From Methylobacterium sp. BTF04 (GTDB lineage Bacteria > Pseudomonadota > Alphaproteobacteria > Rhizobiales > Beijerinckiaceae), in the NCBI RefSeq assembly GCF_010692745.1, contig NZ_JAAHTB010000009.1, positions 78,778-142,777 of the forward strand: a DNA stretch of 64,000 nucleotides, read 5' to 3'. The notes beneath the pieces were generated by a model. It was not told the DNA's origin. It worked only from the letters and a program-made list of their open reading frames with translations, and ran no database searches. Made by a program: the position numbers and the translations under genes. Below, one piece after another: positions 38,442 to 47,396 of the stretch. Numbering within the stretch: the first letter of the stretch is position 1; every line of letters begins with the position of its first letter.

Positions 38442-39416
38442 ATGAGTTCCCCTGCCCCGACGCTGTCCTCCGATGACGCCGCCCTGTCCCATCCCGACGT
38501 CCATATCGGCACGGACGGATGGCTGTTCCTCGTCGGCGGCAGCAACGCCGTCCTGACGCAGTACCGCGAACCCGGCGTCGCGCGGGCCGATCTCTGGCGC
38601 TGGCGCCGTATCCTGGAGGCGCGGACGTTCCGCTGCGCCCGGCTCGGGGCCCGGTATGTCCATGTGGTCGCGCCCGAAAAGCTCGCGATCTACGATCACG
38701 CCCTGGGCGACCTCGCCCTCGATGCCGGGCGGGCCCCGGCGCTCCGGCTGGAGCGTTGGCTCACCGCGTCCATCGCCAGACGGGCCTGGATCGACCTCGT
38801 GCGTCCGTTCCGCGCCGGCTCCGAGGGAGCTGCCCTCTACCGCCGCACCGACACCCACTGGACCTTCGACGGCTGTTATCTCGCCTACCGGGAAATCTGC
38901 CGCCGCCTCGGCGTGGCACCGCGCGATGACATCGCGTCACGCCGGACCGGCGTCGAGACGACCTTCAGCGGCGATCTCGGCCTGAAGTTCACCCCGCCGC
39001 TCACCGAGCGCGCCGAGCCCTGCCTGTTCGAAAGCGAAGCGCGGCGCATCTACGCCAACGACCTCGTCACCACCTTCGAGGCGATGGGGCGCGGGCGGGA
39101 CGCGCATATCGGCGCCCATGTGGTCTTCCGAAATCCGTCGCCGCAAGCCGACCCACGGACGCTCGTGCTGTTCGGGGATTCGTACGCGCACCACACCCCG
39201 AATCCGTGCACCGGCACCCTCACGCCGATGCTCGCCGACACGTTTCGCGAGGTCCACCTGTTGTGGTCCACCAGCGTCGACTGGGGCTATGTCGCACGGG
39301 TGCGGCCGCATTTCGTGGTGTCGGAGATCGCCGAGCGCTTCCTGGTCGACGTGCCGCAGACGGGCTTCACTATCGAGAAGCTCTCGGCCCTGGCCCTCGC
39401 GCGCAAGACTGCTTGA
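38442..39416 (+). CDS. AlgX/AlgJ-like SGNH-type protein
   Basis: A 324-residue protein without an evident signal peptide. It has the features of the alginate O-acetyltransferase AlgX/AlgJ fold: an early G-T-D-G-W-L-F-L, T-D-T-H-W-T near residue 138 (Asp-x-His), and F-G-D-S-Y-A-H-H at 244-251 with the nucleophile Ser. Such enzymes acetylate or deacetylate exopolysaccharides. No polysaccharide genes flank it (TonB receptor on one side, PBP1A on the other), so the substrate is unknown. Confidence 0.7.
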   Translation: MSSPAPTLSSDDAALSHPDVHIGTDGWLFLVGGSNAVLTQYREPGVARADLWRWRRILEARTFRCARLGARYVHVVAPEKLAIYDHALGDLALDAGRAPALRLERWLTASIARRAWIDLVRPFRAGSEGAALYRRTDTHWTFDGCYLAYREICRRLGVAPRDDIASRRTGVETTFSGDLGLKFTPPLTERAEPCLFESEARRIYANDLVTTFEAMGRGRDAHIGAHVVFRNPSPQADPRTLVLFGDSYAHHTPNPCTGTLTPMLADTFREVHLLWSTSVDWGYVARVRPHFVVSEIAERFLVDVPQTGFTIEKLSALALARKTA

Positions 39417-39549
39417 GGCAAGAGCCGCTTAGGCAAGACCGCCCGATTCAATGCGGCTGGGCCGATGCAGGCTGAGCGAATGGACGCCGCTTGATCGCGT
39501 CGGTCTCTTGCAAGCGCGGGTTTCGGAGAGTTCGCGCCCCTCACCCCAA

Positions 39550-39571
39550 CCCTCTCCCAAAAGGGAGAGGG
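39550..39571. repeat. Intergenic palindromic element (CCCTCTCCC/GGGAGAGGG)
   Basis: CCCTCTCCC, a four-A loop and GGGAGAGGG, preceded by CACCCCAA, match the style of short palindromic repeats scattered between genes in many Proteobacteria. It lies between two convergent genes and could also stop transcription. Only this one copy was noticed in the window. Confidence 0.5.
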
Positions 39572-39631
39572 AGTCTGTTCAGGCCGTTCCGACCGCGGTG
39601 ATCGACCGGAAGCCGTGTCGTCGCCTAGCGG

Positions 39632-42070
39632 TCAGTAGAGGCCGCCGGCCTGCGCTGCGCGGTCGGCATCCGGCGGTACGGACGCGGGAGCGGCGGGCGC
39701 GCCGCCCGCGGACGGTGAGGCGACATAGCTGTCCGGCGGGGCGGTGCCCGGCTTGAACGCCTCGAGGATGGTGCCGGCGCCCTCGCCGGAGCCGGCGCGC
39801 ATGCCCGACGCCACGTTGACGCGGATCAGCTTGATGCCGGGCGGGACGCGGAACGGCGTGGGCGGCTTGTCCTTGAGCGCCTGCTTGAGGAAGTCGAGGG
39901 CGATGGGCGCCGAGAGGCCACCACCGGTGGCACGGTCGCCGAGCGAGCGCGGCTTGTCGAAGCCGAGATAGACGCCCACCGCGAGGTCCGGGGAGAAGCC
40001 GACGAACCACGCGTCTTTGGCGTCGTTGGTCGTCCCGGTCTTGCCGGCCAGCGGCTTGCCGATCTGCTTGAGCAGGGTCGCGGTGCCGCGCTGGACCACG
40101 CCTTCCATGATCGAGACCATCTGGTAGGCGGTGAGCGGATCGAGCACCTGCTCGGAATCGTCCACGAGCTTGGGCTCGTCCTGGCCCGACCACTTCTCCG
40201 CATCGCAGCCGATGCACTTGCGGGCGTCGTGCTTGTAGATCGTCTCGCCGACCCGATCCTGGATGCGGTCGATCAGCGTCGGACGGATTCGCCGGCCGCC
40301 ATTGGCGAGCATCGAATAGGCGGTGACCATGCGCATGACCGTGGTCTCGCCGGCACCGAGCGACATCGGCAGCACGGGGAGCATGTCGTCGTAGACACCG
40401 AAGCGCCGGGCATATTCGGCGATGAGCGGCATGCCGACATCCTTGGCGAGCCGCACCGTCATCAGGTTCTTCGAGTGCTCGATGCCATAGCGCAGGGTAT
40501 GCGGGCCGCCCGACTTGCCGTCGTAGTTCGACGGGCTCCAGGCCTCCTGGCCGGGGCCGGCCTCGATGGTGATCGGCGAATCCTGCACGATGGAGGACGG
40601 GGTGTAGCCGTTGTCGAGGGCGGCCGAGTAGACGATCGGCTTGAACGACGAGCCCGGCTGGCGCTGCGCCTGCGTCGCCCGGTTGAACTGACTCTCGTCA
40701 TAGGAGAACCCACCCACCATGGCGTGGACGCGGCCGGTATAGGGGTCCATCGCCACGATGGCGCCGGAGACCTCGGGCCGCTGGCGCAGGCGGTACTGTC
40801 CGCGTCCGCCATCCATCGCCTCGACATAGACCACGTCGCCGGCATTGAGCGCGGCGGATGGCGAGCGGCCGGTCCAGCGGGTGCCGTCGGCGGCGATGGT
40901 GCCGGTCTCGCGATCCTTTGAGATCTGACCCGACGATTCGCGGCGCGGCTGCAACCCGATCTGGGCGGTGCCGCCGCTGGTGCTCAGCACCACGGCGAGG
41001 CGCCACGGGGCGACGTCGCCCAAAGCCGGAACCTCGGCGACGGCCAAGCCCCAGTCGCGTCCGACGAGGTCGACCTTGGCCTGGGCCCCGCGCCAGCCAT
41101 GCGACTGGTCGTAGCGGATGAGGCCGTCCACCAGCGCCTTGCGCGCCCAGGCCTGCATCTTCGGGTCGAGGGTCGCCCGCACCGAAAGACCGCCCTCGTA
41201 GAGCTTCTTCTCGCCGTAGCGCTCGGCGATCTCGCGCCGGACCTCTTCGGTGAAGTAGTTGGCGTTGGCGGCGTTGGCGAAGGCGACGCGCGGGTTGACG
41301 CCGAGCGGCATCTTGCGGGCGGCCTCGCCCTCTTCCTTGGTGATGTAGCCGTTGGCGGCCATCAGGCCGATGATCTCGTTGCGCCGGTCGAGGGCCTTCT
41401 GGGTCTGCCGGTAGGGGTGGTAGTTGTTGGGCCCCTTCGGGAGAGCGGCGAGATAGGCCGCTTCGTTGATCGTCAACTCGTGGACCGACTTGCCGAAATA
41501 ATCGAGCGCGGCGGCCGCGACGCCATGCAGGTTGCGGCCCGGCACGATGGTGCCAAGGAAGATCTCGTTGAGATAGAGTTCGAGGATCTTGTCCTTCGAG
41601 TAGGTCGCTTCGATCCGCAGCGCGATCAGCGCTTCCTTGATCTTACGGTCGAAGGTCTGCTCGTTCGACAGGAGAAAGTTCTTGGCGACCTGCTGGGTGA
41701 TCGTCGAGGCGCCCTGCCGCTTGCCGCTCTTGGCGTTGGTCAGCGCTGCGCGGACGATCCCCTCGGGATCGATGCCGCCGTGCTTGTAGAAGTTCTTGTC
41801 CTCGGCCGATAGGAAGGCCGCGACGACGATCTTGGGCATCGCCTGGATCGGCAGGTAGAGCCGACGCTCGGTGGCGTATTCGGCGAGCAGGCTGCCGTCG
41901 GCGGCATGGACGCGGCTCATCACCGGCGGCTCGTAATTCGCGAGCGCGGCGTGGTCCGGCAGGTCCTGGCTGTACTTCCAGTAGAAGAACGCACCGGCAG
42001 CGGCCAAAACGACGAACAGCATCGCACCGATGCTGAACAGGAAGCCAAAGAAACGAAGGATGAAGCGCAT
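39632..42070 (-). CDS. mrcA: Penicillin-binding protein 1A (bifunctional transglycosylase/transpeptidase)
   Basis: An 812-residue class A PBP that polymerises and cross-links peptidoglycan. One N-terminal membrane span (residues 7-30), then a GT51 domain with the catalytic Glu in S-A-E-D-K-N-F-Y-K-H-G-G (E90), a PCB_OB insert, and a transpeptidase domain with P-G-S-S-F-K-P-I near residue 473 and L-A-G-K-T-G-T-T near 673. The C-terminal tail is Pro/Ala-rich. It follows the amidase gene in the leftward direction across 211 bases. Confidence 0.95.
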   Translation of the reverse strand: MRFILRFFGFLFSIGAMLFVVLAAAGAFFYWKYSQDLPDHAALANYEPPVMSRVHAADGSLLAEYATERRLYLPIQAMPKIVVAAFLSAEDKNFYKHGGIDPEGIVRAALTNAKSGKRQGASTITQQVAKNFLLSNEQTFDRKIKEALIALRIEATYSKDKILELYLNEIFLGTIVPGRNLHGVAAAALDYFGKSVHELTINEAAYLAALPKGPNNYHPYRQTQKALDRRNEIIGLMAANGYITKEEGEAARKMPLGVNPRVAFANAANANYFTEEVRREIAERYGEKKLYEGGLSVRATLDPKMQAWARKALVDGLIRYDQSHGWRGAQAKVDLVGRDWGLAVAEVPALGDVAPWRLAVVLSTSGGTAQIGLQPRRESSGQISKDRETGTIAADGTRWTGRSPSAALNAGDVVYVEAMDGGRGQYRLRQRPEVSGAIVAMDPYTGRVHAMVGGFSYDESQFNRATQAQRQPGSSFKPIVYSAALDNGYTPSSIVQDSPITIEAGPGQEAWSPSNYDGKSGGPHTLRYGIEHSKNLMTVRLAKDVGMPLIAEYARRFGVYDDMLPVLPMSLGAGETTVMRMVTAYSMLANGGRRIRPTLIDRIQDRVGETIYKHDARKCIGCDAEKWSGQDEPKLVDDSEQVLDPLTAYQMVSIMEGVVQRGTATLLKQIGKPLAGKTGTTNDAKDAWFVGFSPDLAVGVYLGFDKPRSLGDRATGGGLSAPIALDFLKQALKDKPPTPFRVPPGIKLIRVNVASGMRAGSGEGAGTILEAFKPGTAPPDSYVASPSAGGAPAAPASVPPDADRAAQAGGLY

Positions 42071-42262
42071 CCGGGTCCCGTCCGTCGATGGATCGTCCGC
42101 CGGTCACTCGCGCAATCGGAGTCCACACGCAAGCAAGCTCGCGCGCAAGAAACTCGCCACGCATCGAGGGCGACGGTCATGAGCAATGGCGGCGATCGCG
42201 TGGTTCCCCGCGCGGCCGTTCCCGCCGAAATCTCGACGTCGGGCTGACCGGGGCGCCGTGAG

Positions 42263-42298
42263 CCCCGGTTTCACTACCTATCTATGGTGAAACTGGGG
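42263..42298. repeat. Inverted repeat over the stop codon of the amidase gene
   Basis: CCCCGGTTTCAC (42263-42274) pairs with GTGAAACTGGGG (42287-42298) with one mismatch around a 12-base loop. The amidase stop codon (42282-42284) lies in the loop. No T run follows, so it may protect the transcript end rather than act as a simple terminator. Confidence 0.4.
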
Positions 42299-43562
42299 CG
42301 ATTGCCGCCGAGCGTCGTGCCGGCTGCGGCCGGGTGAGCGAGGTCCGGTTGCCGAAGAAGGCGTCGATGGCCTTGGCCATGCCGCCGGTCACGTCGGCGC
42401 GCCAGCTGTCCGATTGCAGCAGATCGAGGTCGTGCTGGCTCGACAGATAGCCGAGTTCCACGAGCACCGAGGGCACGTCGGGGGAGCGCAGGACCATGAA
42501 GCCGGCCTCGCGGTGGGGCTTCGGGCTCATCGCCATCACCGGGCCGAGCTGCGACATCAGGCCCTTGGCAAAGCCCGACGAAAAGGTGCGGGTCTCGCGC
42601 AGGGTCAGCTCTTGGAGGATGTCGGCGACGTGGCCGGGTCCTTCGTTCGATTCGGTGCCGGCGGCAGCATCGGCCTTGTTCTCGCGTTCGGCGAGCTTGG
42701 CTGATTCGGCGTCCGTCGCCTTTTCCGAGCCGGTATAGATCGTGGCACCGCGCACCTGCGGGGCGGCCGAGATCGAATCGGCGTGGATCGAGACGAACAG
42801 GTCGGCCTTGGCTTCGCGGGCGATTCGCACGCGCTCGGAAAGCGGCACGAAGACATCGCGGTCGCGGGTCATCCGCACCCGGTAGCGTCCGGAGGCTTCG
42901 AGGCGGCTCACCAGCGCCTGGGCGAACCCGAACACGATGTCCTTCTCGAACACACCGGTGGCCGCGATGGCGCCCGGATCGGTTCCGCCATGGCCGGCAT
43001 CGACCATGATCACCGGCCGTGCATCGGTCGGTTCCGATGGCGCCACGATCTTGCGAAGCGCCGGCGACGGATCGCTCGATACCGCGGCGCGGCGGAAGGC
43101 ATCGCGGTCCGCGCGCTGGAATTCGACGCTGAGCAGCACCGCGCCGTCGCGGGGCCGGGTGACGGTCTCGATCCGGCCCACGGTGGCGGCCTGGGCGAGA
43201 TCCACGACGATCCGGGACCGACCCGGTGCGAACAGGCCGTAGCGGAACGACGACACCAGGCCCTCGCGCTTGCGCCCGGTCTCGGCCCCGAGTTGGAAGT
43301 TGACCTCCGCCAGATCGATCACGGCCCGGTCGGGCCGCTCCATCACGAAGGCGCGCGCCTCGATCGGCTTCGACAGGGTGAGGGTGAGCTTGGTCGCGCC
43401 GTTGGCACCCACCGAGAGATCGGCCGCGATGGCGACGGCGGCGGTCGCCACGGTGGAGGTGTTCGTCTTGGCCCGATCGCCGTCCTGGGCGTCGGCGGGC
43501 AGGCCGGCCATGAGGGCGAGGGCCACGGCGCAGGTGCGGATCAGGCGGGCATGTGTCGGCAT
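42282..43562 (-). CDS. amiC: N-acetylmuramoyl-L-alanine amidase with AMIN domain
   Basis: A 426-residue exported zinc amidase that cuts the amide bond between MurNAc and the stem peptide, normally in cell separation. After the signal peptide (A-D-A-Q), an AMIN domain covers about residues 55-155. The Amidase_3 domain has V-D-A-G-H-G-G-T-D-P-G (Zn His), F-E-K-D-I-V (Glu) and S-I-H-A-D-S (Zn His), with a blocking segment in between. It diverges from rne, the usual alphaproteobacterial arrangement. Confidence 0.92.
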   Translation of the reverse strand: MPTHARLIRTCAVALALMAGLPADAQDGDRAKTNTSTVATAAVAIAADLSVGANGATKLTLTLSKPIEARAFVMERPDRAVIDLAEVNFQLGAETGRKREGLVSSFRYGLFAPGRSRIVVDLAQAATVGRIETVTRPRDGAVLLSVEFQRADRDAFRRAAVSSDPSPALRKIVAPSEPTDARPVIMVDAGHGGTDPGAIAATGVFEKDIVFGFAQALVSRLEASGRYRVRMTRDRDVFVPLSERVRIAREAKADLFVSIHADSISAAPQVRGATIYTGSEKATDAESAKLAERENKADAAAGTESNEGPGHVADILQELTLRETRTFSSGFAKGLMSQLGPVMAMSPKPHREAGFMVLRSPDVPSVLVELGYLSSQHDLDLLQSDSWRADVTGGMAKAIDAFFGNRTSLTRPQPARRSAAIAPVSP

Positions 43563-44275
43563 CGATCCGGCAACCGTTTCCGTGAGAACGTGACCCTGTC
43601 GCTTTGGACCTATGCGATACGGGCCGGATGGTTAACCGTTCCTCAAGCCGGCCGGTTCGGTTGGACGGTGCTTGTTGCTCGGGGGCGACAGCGTCGTGAC
43701 GCGAATGCCACCGGAAGAGACTTTAACGCCTTGCCAAGAGCCCGCGACGATCTGTAATGGTAGAGTCCCCTTCCCGGTGCCGGGCGGTTTCATCCGCGGC
43801 CCGCGGGCGTATTGAGGCATCCGCCCCGGTACCTTCGCAGTCGGTTCACCGCGTCAGAAACGTCGGCTTCTCTCAAGTCCGGGCGGGTGTCGGTTCATAC
43901 GGCGGCGTTTTTCGTCGCCGCGCCGTTCTTGAAAAATCTGCGGCTGGTCCGAGGACCGGTCCACAAGTCTTCGCGAGGTCAGGGAAGGGATGGTCGGACG
44001 CACAGCATCGGTTGCCGTTGCTCGTGTTCAACGCTTGCGCGATTCGCGTGGCGCCGCCTACCCGTCACCCCTGGCCAGGATCAACCCCACGCGCGCCGAT
44101 CTCCGGCGCCCAACGGCGGTTGACGGCAATCCCTTCCCCACAGCCCCCGCGACTCCGCTTTTCGGGTCGTCGCGCGCGTTGACCGTCCGTGCCGATGGGC
44201 CGGGACGGGGCGGCGCGCTTTCGGGGCCGCTCGGTTCGAGGAGAACGACGTCGGCCGCCATGTCGAAAGTTCGTC
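43563..44275 (+). other. Long divergent amiC-rne intergenic region with the presumed rne leader
   Basis: This 713-base stretch has no convincing gene. It must hold the amiC promoter at its left side and the rne promoter and 5' leader to the right. RNase E genes are known to be autoregulated through a long structured leader, and the length fits that. I could not fix promoter hexamers. Confidence 0.5.
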
Positions 44276-47200
44276 ATGGCCAACAACAACAAGATGCTCA
44301 TCGACGCGATGCATCCGGAAGAGACCCGGGTCGTCACGGTTCACGGATCCCGCGTCGAGGAATTTGATTTCGAGGCCGCCAACCGGCGGCAGCTTCGCGG
44401 AAACATCTATCTCGCCAAGGTGACGCGGGTGGAGCCGTCGCTCCAGGCCGCCTTCATCGAGTATGGCGGCAACCGCCACGGCTTCCTCGCCTTCAGCGAG
44501 ATCCACCCGGACTATTACCAGATCCCCCTGGCCGACCGGCAGGCGCTGCTGGAAGACGAGGCGCGCGACGCCGAGGAGCATCGCGAGCGCGAGGAGCGCA
44601 AGCCGCGCCGGCGTTCGCGTGGCCGCCGCGCCGAGGCCGCCTCCGCCAAGACCGGCGAGACGGTGAGCGCCGAGGATAGCTCGGAGCTGACCGCCACCGA
44701 CGGGCAGACCGGCGAAGGTCATGATGGCGGAGAAGGCCACGACGCCGCGTCCGCCGATGTCGCCCCCGCCCATGAGCACCACGATGCCGAAACCCACCTG
44801 ACCGATGCCGGCGACTCCGCCGGAGCGGATGCGCTCGCGCCGGGAAGCGACGCCTCCGCGGACCTGCCGCAGGACGCCCTCGACTCCGCGGCGCCGTCCG
44901 ACGCGTCGGTGGAGCCCGCTGCTGAGCTTGCGCGCGAGGCCGATCCGATGGGCGAGCCCGCCTCGGAGCACGATGGGCAGGCCGAGCCTGTGGCCGAAGG
45001 TCATCCGGAGGCTGCGGCCGACGAATCCGACGATGAGTCCGAGGACGAATCCGACGAGGATGAAGAGGACGACGAGGACGAGGATGAGGAGTCCGACGAG
45101 GACGACGATTCCGACGACGAGGATCACGAAGGCGAGGACGGCGAGCACGAGCAGAAGATCGCGCAGGTCGGCGGCAACGGCGATGTGCTGGCCGAAATTC
45201 CCGAGCGTCCGCGCACCTACCGTCGCCACTACAAGATCCAGGAGGTGATCAAGCGCCGCCAGATCATCCTGGTCCAGGTCGTCAAGGAAGAGCGCGGCAC
45301 CAAGGGCGCGGCGCTCACCACCTACCTGTCGCTCGCCGGCCGCTACTCGGTGCTGATGCCCAATACCGGCCGGGGCGGTGGCATCTCGCGCAAGATCACG
45401 TCGGCCGCCGATCGCAAGCGCCTCAAGGAAGTCGCCCAGGATCTCGAGGTGCCCGAAGGCATGGGCGTGATCCTGCGCACGGCCGGCGCCTCGCGCACCA
45501 AGCCGGAGATCAAGCGCGACTTCGAATACCTGATGCGGCTGTGGGAGAGCGTGCGCGAGCTGACGCTGTCCTCCTCCGCTCCGGCTCTGGTCTACGAGGA
45601 AGGGTCGCTGATCAAGCGCGCCATCCGCGACCTCTACAACAAGGACATCGACGACATCCTGGTGGCGGGTGACGAGGCCTACCGCGAGGCGCGCGACTTC
45701 ATGCGCATGCTGATGCCGGGCCAGTCCAAGGTGGTTCAGCCCTATCGCGACCCGACGCCGATCTTCGCGCGCCACGGGGTCGAGCAGCAGCTCGACGCGA
45801 TGTTCTCGACGCACGTGACGCTCAAGTCCGGCGGCTATCTGGTGATCAACCCGACGGAGGCGCTCGTCTCCATCGACGTGAACTCCGGCCGGTCCACCCG
45901 CGAGCACGACATCGAGGATACGGCGCTCCGCACCAACATGGAGGCGGCCGAGGAGGTCGCCCGCCAGCTGCGCCTGCGCGACCTCGCCGGCCTCGTGGTG
46001 ATCGACTTCATCGACATGGAGGAGAAGCGCAACAACCGCGCTGTCGAGAAGAAGCTCAACGAGTGCCTGAAGAACGACCGCGCCCGGATCCAGGTCGGCC
46101 GGATCTCGCCGTTCGGTCTGCTCGAGATGAGCCGCCAGCGCATCCGCACCGGCATGCTCGAGAGCTCGTCCCTGCCGTGCGTGCATTGCGGTGGATCGGG
46201 CTTCGTGCGGGCCACGTCGTCGGTGGCTCTGCAGATCCTGCGCGCCATCGAGGAATCGCTCCTCAAGAGCGCGACGCACAACCTCGTGCTGCGCACCCGG
46301 ACCGAGGCGGCGCTCTACATCCTCAACCAGAAACGCGCCCACCTGCGCGAACTGGAAGTGCGCTTCTCGGTGACCGTGACCATCGCGGCCGATGAGCGGC
46401 TTGCCTCCACCGCCGCGTTCCAGCTCGATCGCGGCGAGCCCGCCATGCGGGCCGAGGGGCCGGTCACCGGCATTCGCGCCGTTGCAATCACCTCCATGAT
46501 GGAAGCCGACGACGAAGCGTTCGAGGACGACATCGTCGAAGGCGAGGTTGAAGCCGAGGTGGAGTCTGAGGCCGGTGAGCCCGAGACCGAGGCGACCCGC
46601 GACGAGACCCGCGAAAAATCCGCCGAAGGCGGTGAGGGCCGCGGCCGTCGCCGTCGTCGTCGGCGTCGGGGTGGACGCCACGAGACCGGCGAACAGTCTG
46701 GCACTGACGACAACCAGAACGAATCGGACGAGGACGGCGAGGCCGAGGGCTCCGACGAGGTCGCGGCTCAGGCCGAAGGCGACGAGACCGTGACGGCACC
46801 GGAGGCCGCGCCCGAGGGTACGCAAGCCACCGACGAGGATGGCAACGGCCGTCGTCGTCGTCGTGGCCGCCGCGGCGGTCGTGGACGCGACCGCGATGGT
46901 CGCTCCCGCGATAGCGAGTCGGACGTCTCGGCGTCCGACGACGATCAGCACGCCGACGCACCGACCGCGTTCCTGAACGCCGAAGAGCCGGTGAGCGCCG
47001 ATGCGGTCATCGAAGCCACCTCGGCGCCCGAGCCGGTCTCCGTCGAGCTTCCGGTCGCGCAGACCCCTGAGGCCGCCGATGCGCCGCACGCCGATCGCGA
47101 GGCCCCGGTCTCCGAGTCGGAGACCTCGGTCGAGGTCTCGCAGGCTGCCGAGCCTGTGGCCCCCACGCCGGTGCCGGAGGATCGGCCCGTCCGTGCTCCG

Positions 47201-47308
47201 GAGCCGACACCGGAGCCGGTGGCGGTGATCCTCACCCCGGCCGACCCGGATCGCCCCAAGCGGGCCGGCTGGTGGTCGCGCACCAAGGCCGCGCTGACCG
47301 GCGAGTGA
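44276..47308 (+). CDS. rne: Ribonuclease E
   Basis: A 1010-residue endoribonuclease and scaffold of the RNA degradosome. The start is M-A-N-N-N-K-M-L-I-D-A. The S1 domain begins G-N-I-Y-L-A-K-V-T-R-V-E-P-S-L-Q-A-A-F-I-E-Y-G but is split by an acidic, Glu/Asp-rich insert of about 220 residues (about 92-315) before I-Q-E-V-I-K-R-R-Q. The catalytic part includes D-V-N-S-G and the Zn-link C-V-H-C-G-G-S-G. The C-terminal third is disordered, with Arg-rich blocks (R-R-R-R-R-R-G-G-R) for RNA binding, ending R-A-G-W-W-S-R. Inserts of this kind are known in alphaproteobacterial RNase E. Confidence 0.95.
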   Translation: MANNNKMLIDAMHPEETRVVTVHGSRVEEFDFEAANRRQLRGNIYLAKVTRVEPSLQAAFIEYGGNRHGFLAFSEIHPDYYQIPLADRQALLEDEARDAEEHREREERKPRRRSRGRRAEAASAKTGETVSAEDSSELTATDGQTGEGHDGGEGHDAASADVAPAHEHHDAETHLTDAGDSAGADALAPGSDASADLPQDALDSAAPSDASVEPAAELAREADPMGEPASEHDGQAEPVAEGHPEAAADESDDESEDESDEDEEDDEDEDEESDEDDDSDDEDHEGEDGEHEQKIAQVGGNGDVLAEIPERPRTYRRHYKIQEVIKRRQIILVQVVKEERGTKGAALTTYLSLAGRYSVLMPNTGRGGGISRKITSAADRKRLKEVAQDLEVPEGMGVILRTAGASRTKPEIKRDFEYLMRLWESVRELTLSSSAPALVYEEGSLIKRAIRDLYNKDIDDILVAGDEAYREARDFMRMLMPGQSKVVQPYRDPTPIFARHGVEQQLDAMFSTHVTLKSGGYLVINPTEALVSIDVNSGRSTREHDIEDTALRTNMEAAEEVARQLRLRDLAGLVVIDFIDMEEKRNNRAVEKKLNECLKNDRARIQVGRISPFGLLEMSRQRIRTGMLESSSLPCVHCGGSGFVRATSSVALQILRAIEESLLKSATHNLVLRTRTEAALYILNQKRAHLRELEVRFSVTVTIAADERLASTAAFQLDRGEPAMRAEGPVTGIRAVAITSMMEADDEAFEDDIVEGEVEAEVESEAGEPETEATRDETREKSAEGGEGRGRRRRRRRRGGRHETGEQSGTDDNQNESDEDGEAEGSDEVAAQAEGDETVTAPEAAPEGTQATDEDGNGRRRRRGRRGGRGRDRDGRSRDSESDVSASDDDQHADAPTAFLNAEEPVSADAVIEATSAPEPVSVELPVAQTPEAADAPHADREAPVSESETSVEVSQAAEPVAPTPVPEDRPVRAPEPTPEPVAVILTPADPDRPKRAGWWSRTKAALTGE

Positions 47309-47339
47309 TCGCCGCGGCATGATCTGAAAGGTCTCGGGA

Positions 47340-47369
47340 GGGGACGGGCGTCGGCGCCCGTCCCCTTTT
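47340..47369 (+). terminator. Rho-independent terminator of rne
   Basis: GGGGACGGGCG pairs perfectly with CGCCCGTCCCC around a four-base loop and is followed by four T, 31 bases after the rne stop. Confidence 0.88.
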
Positions 47370-47396
47370 GCGTTGCCGATACCGCTACTCGATGCG

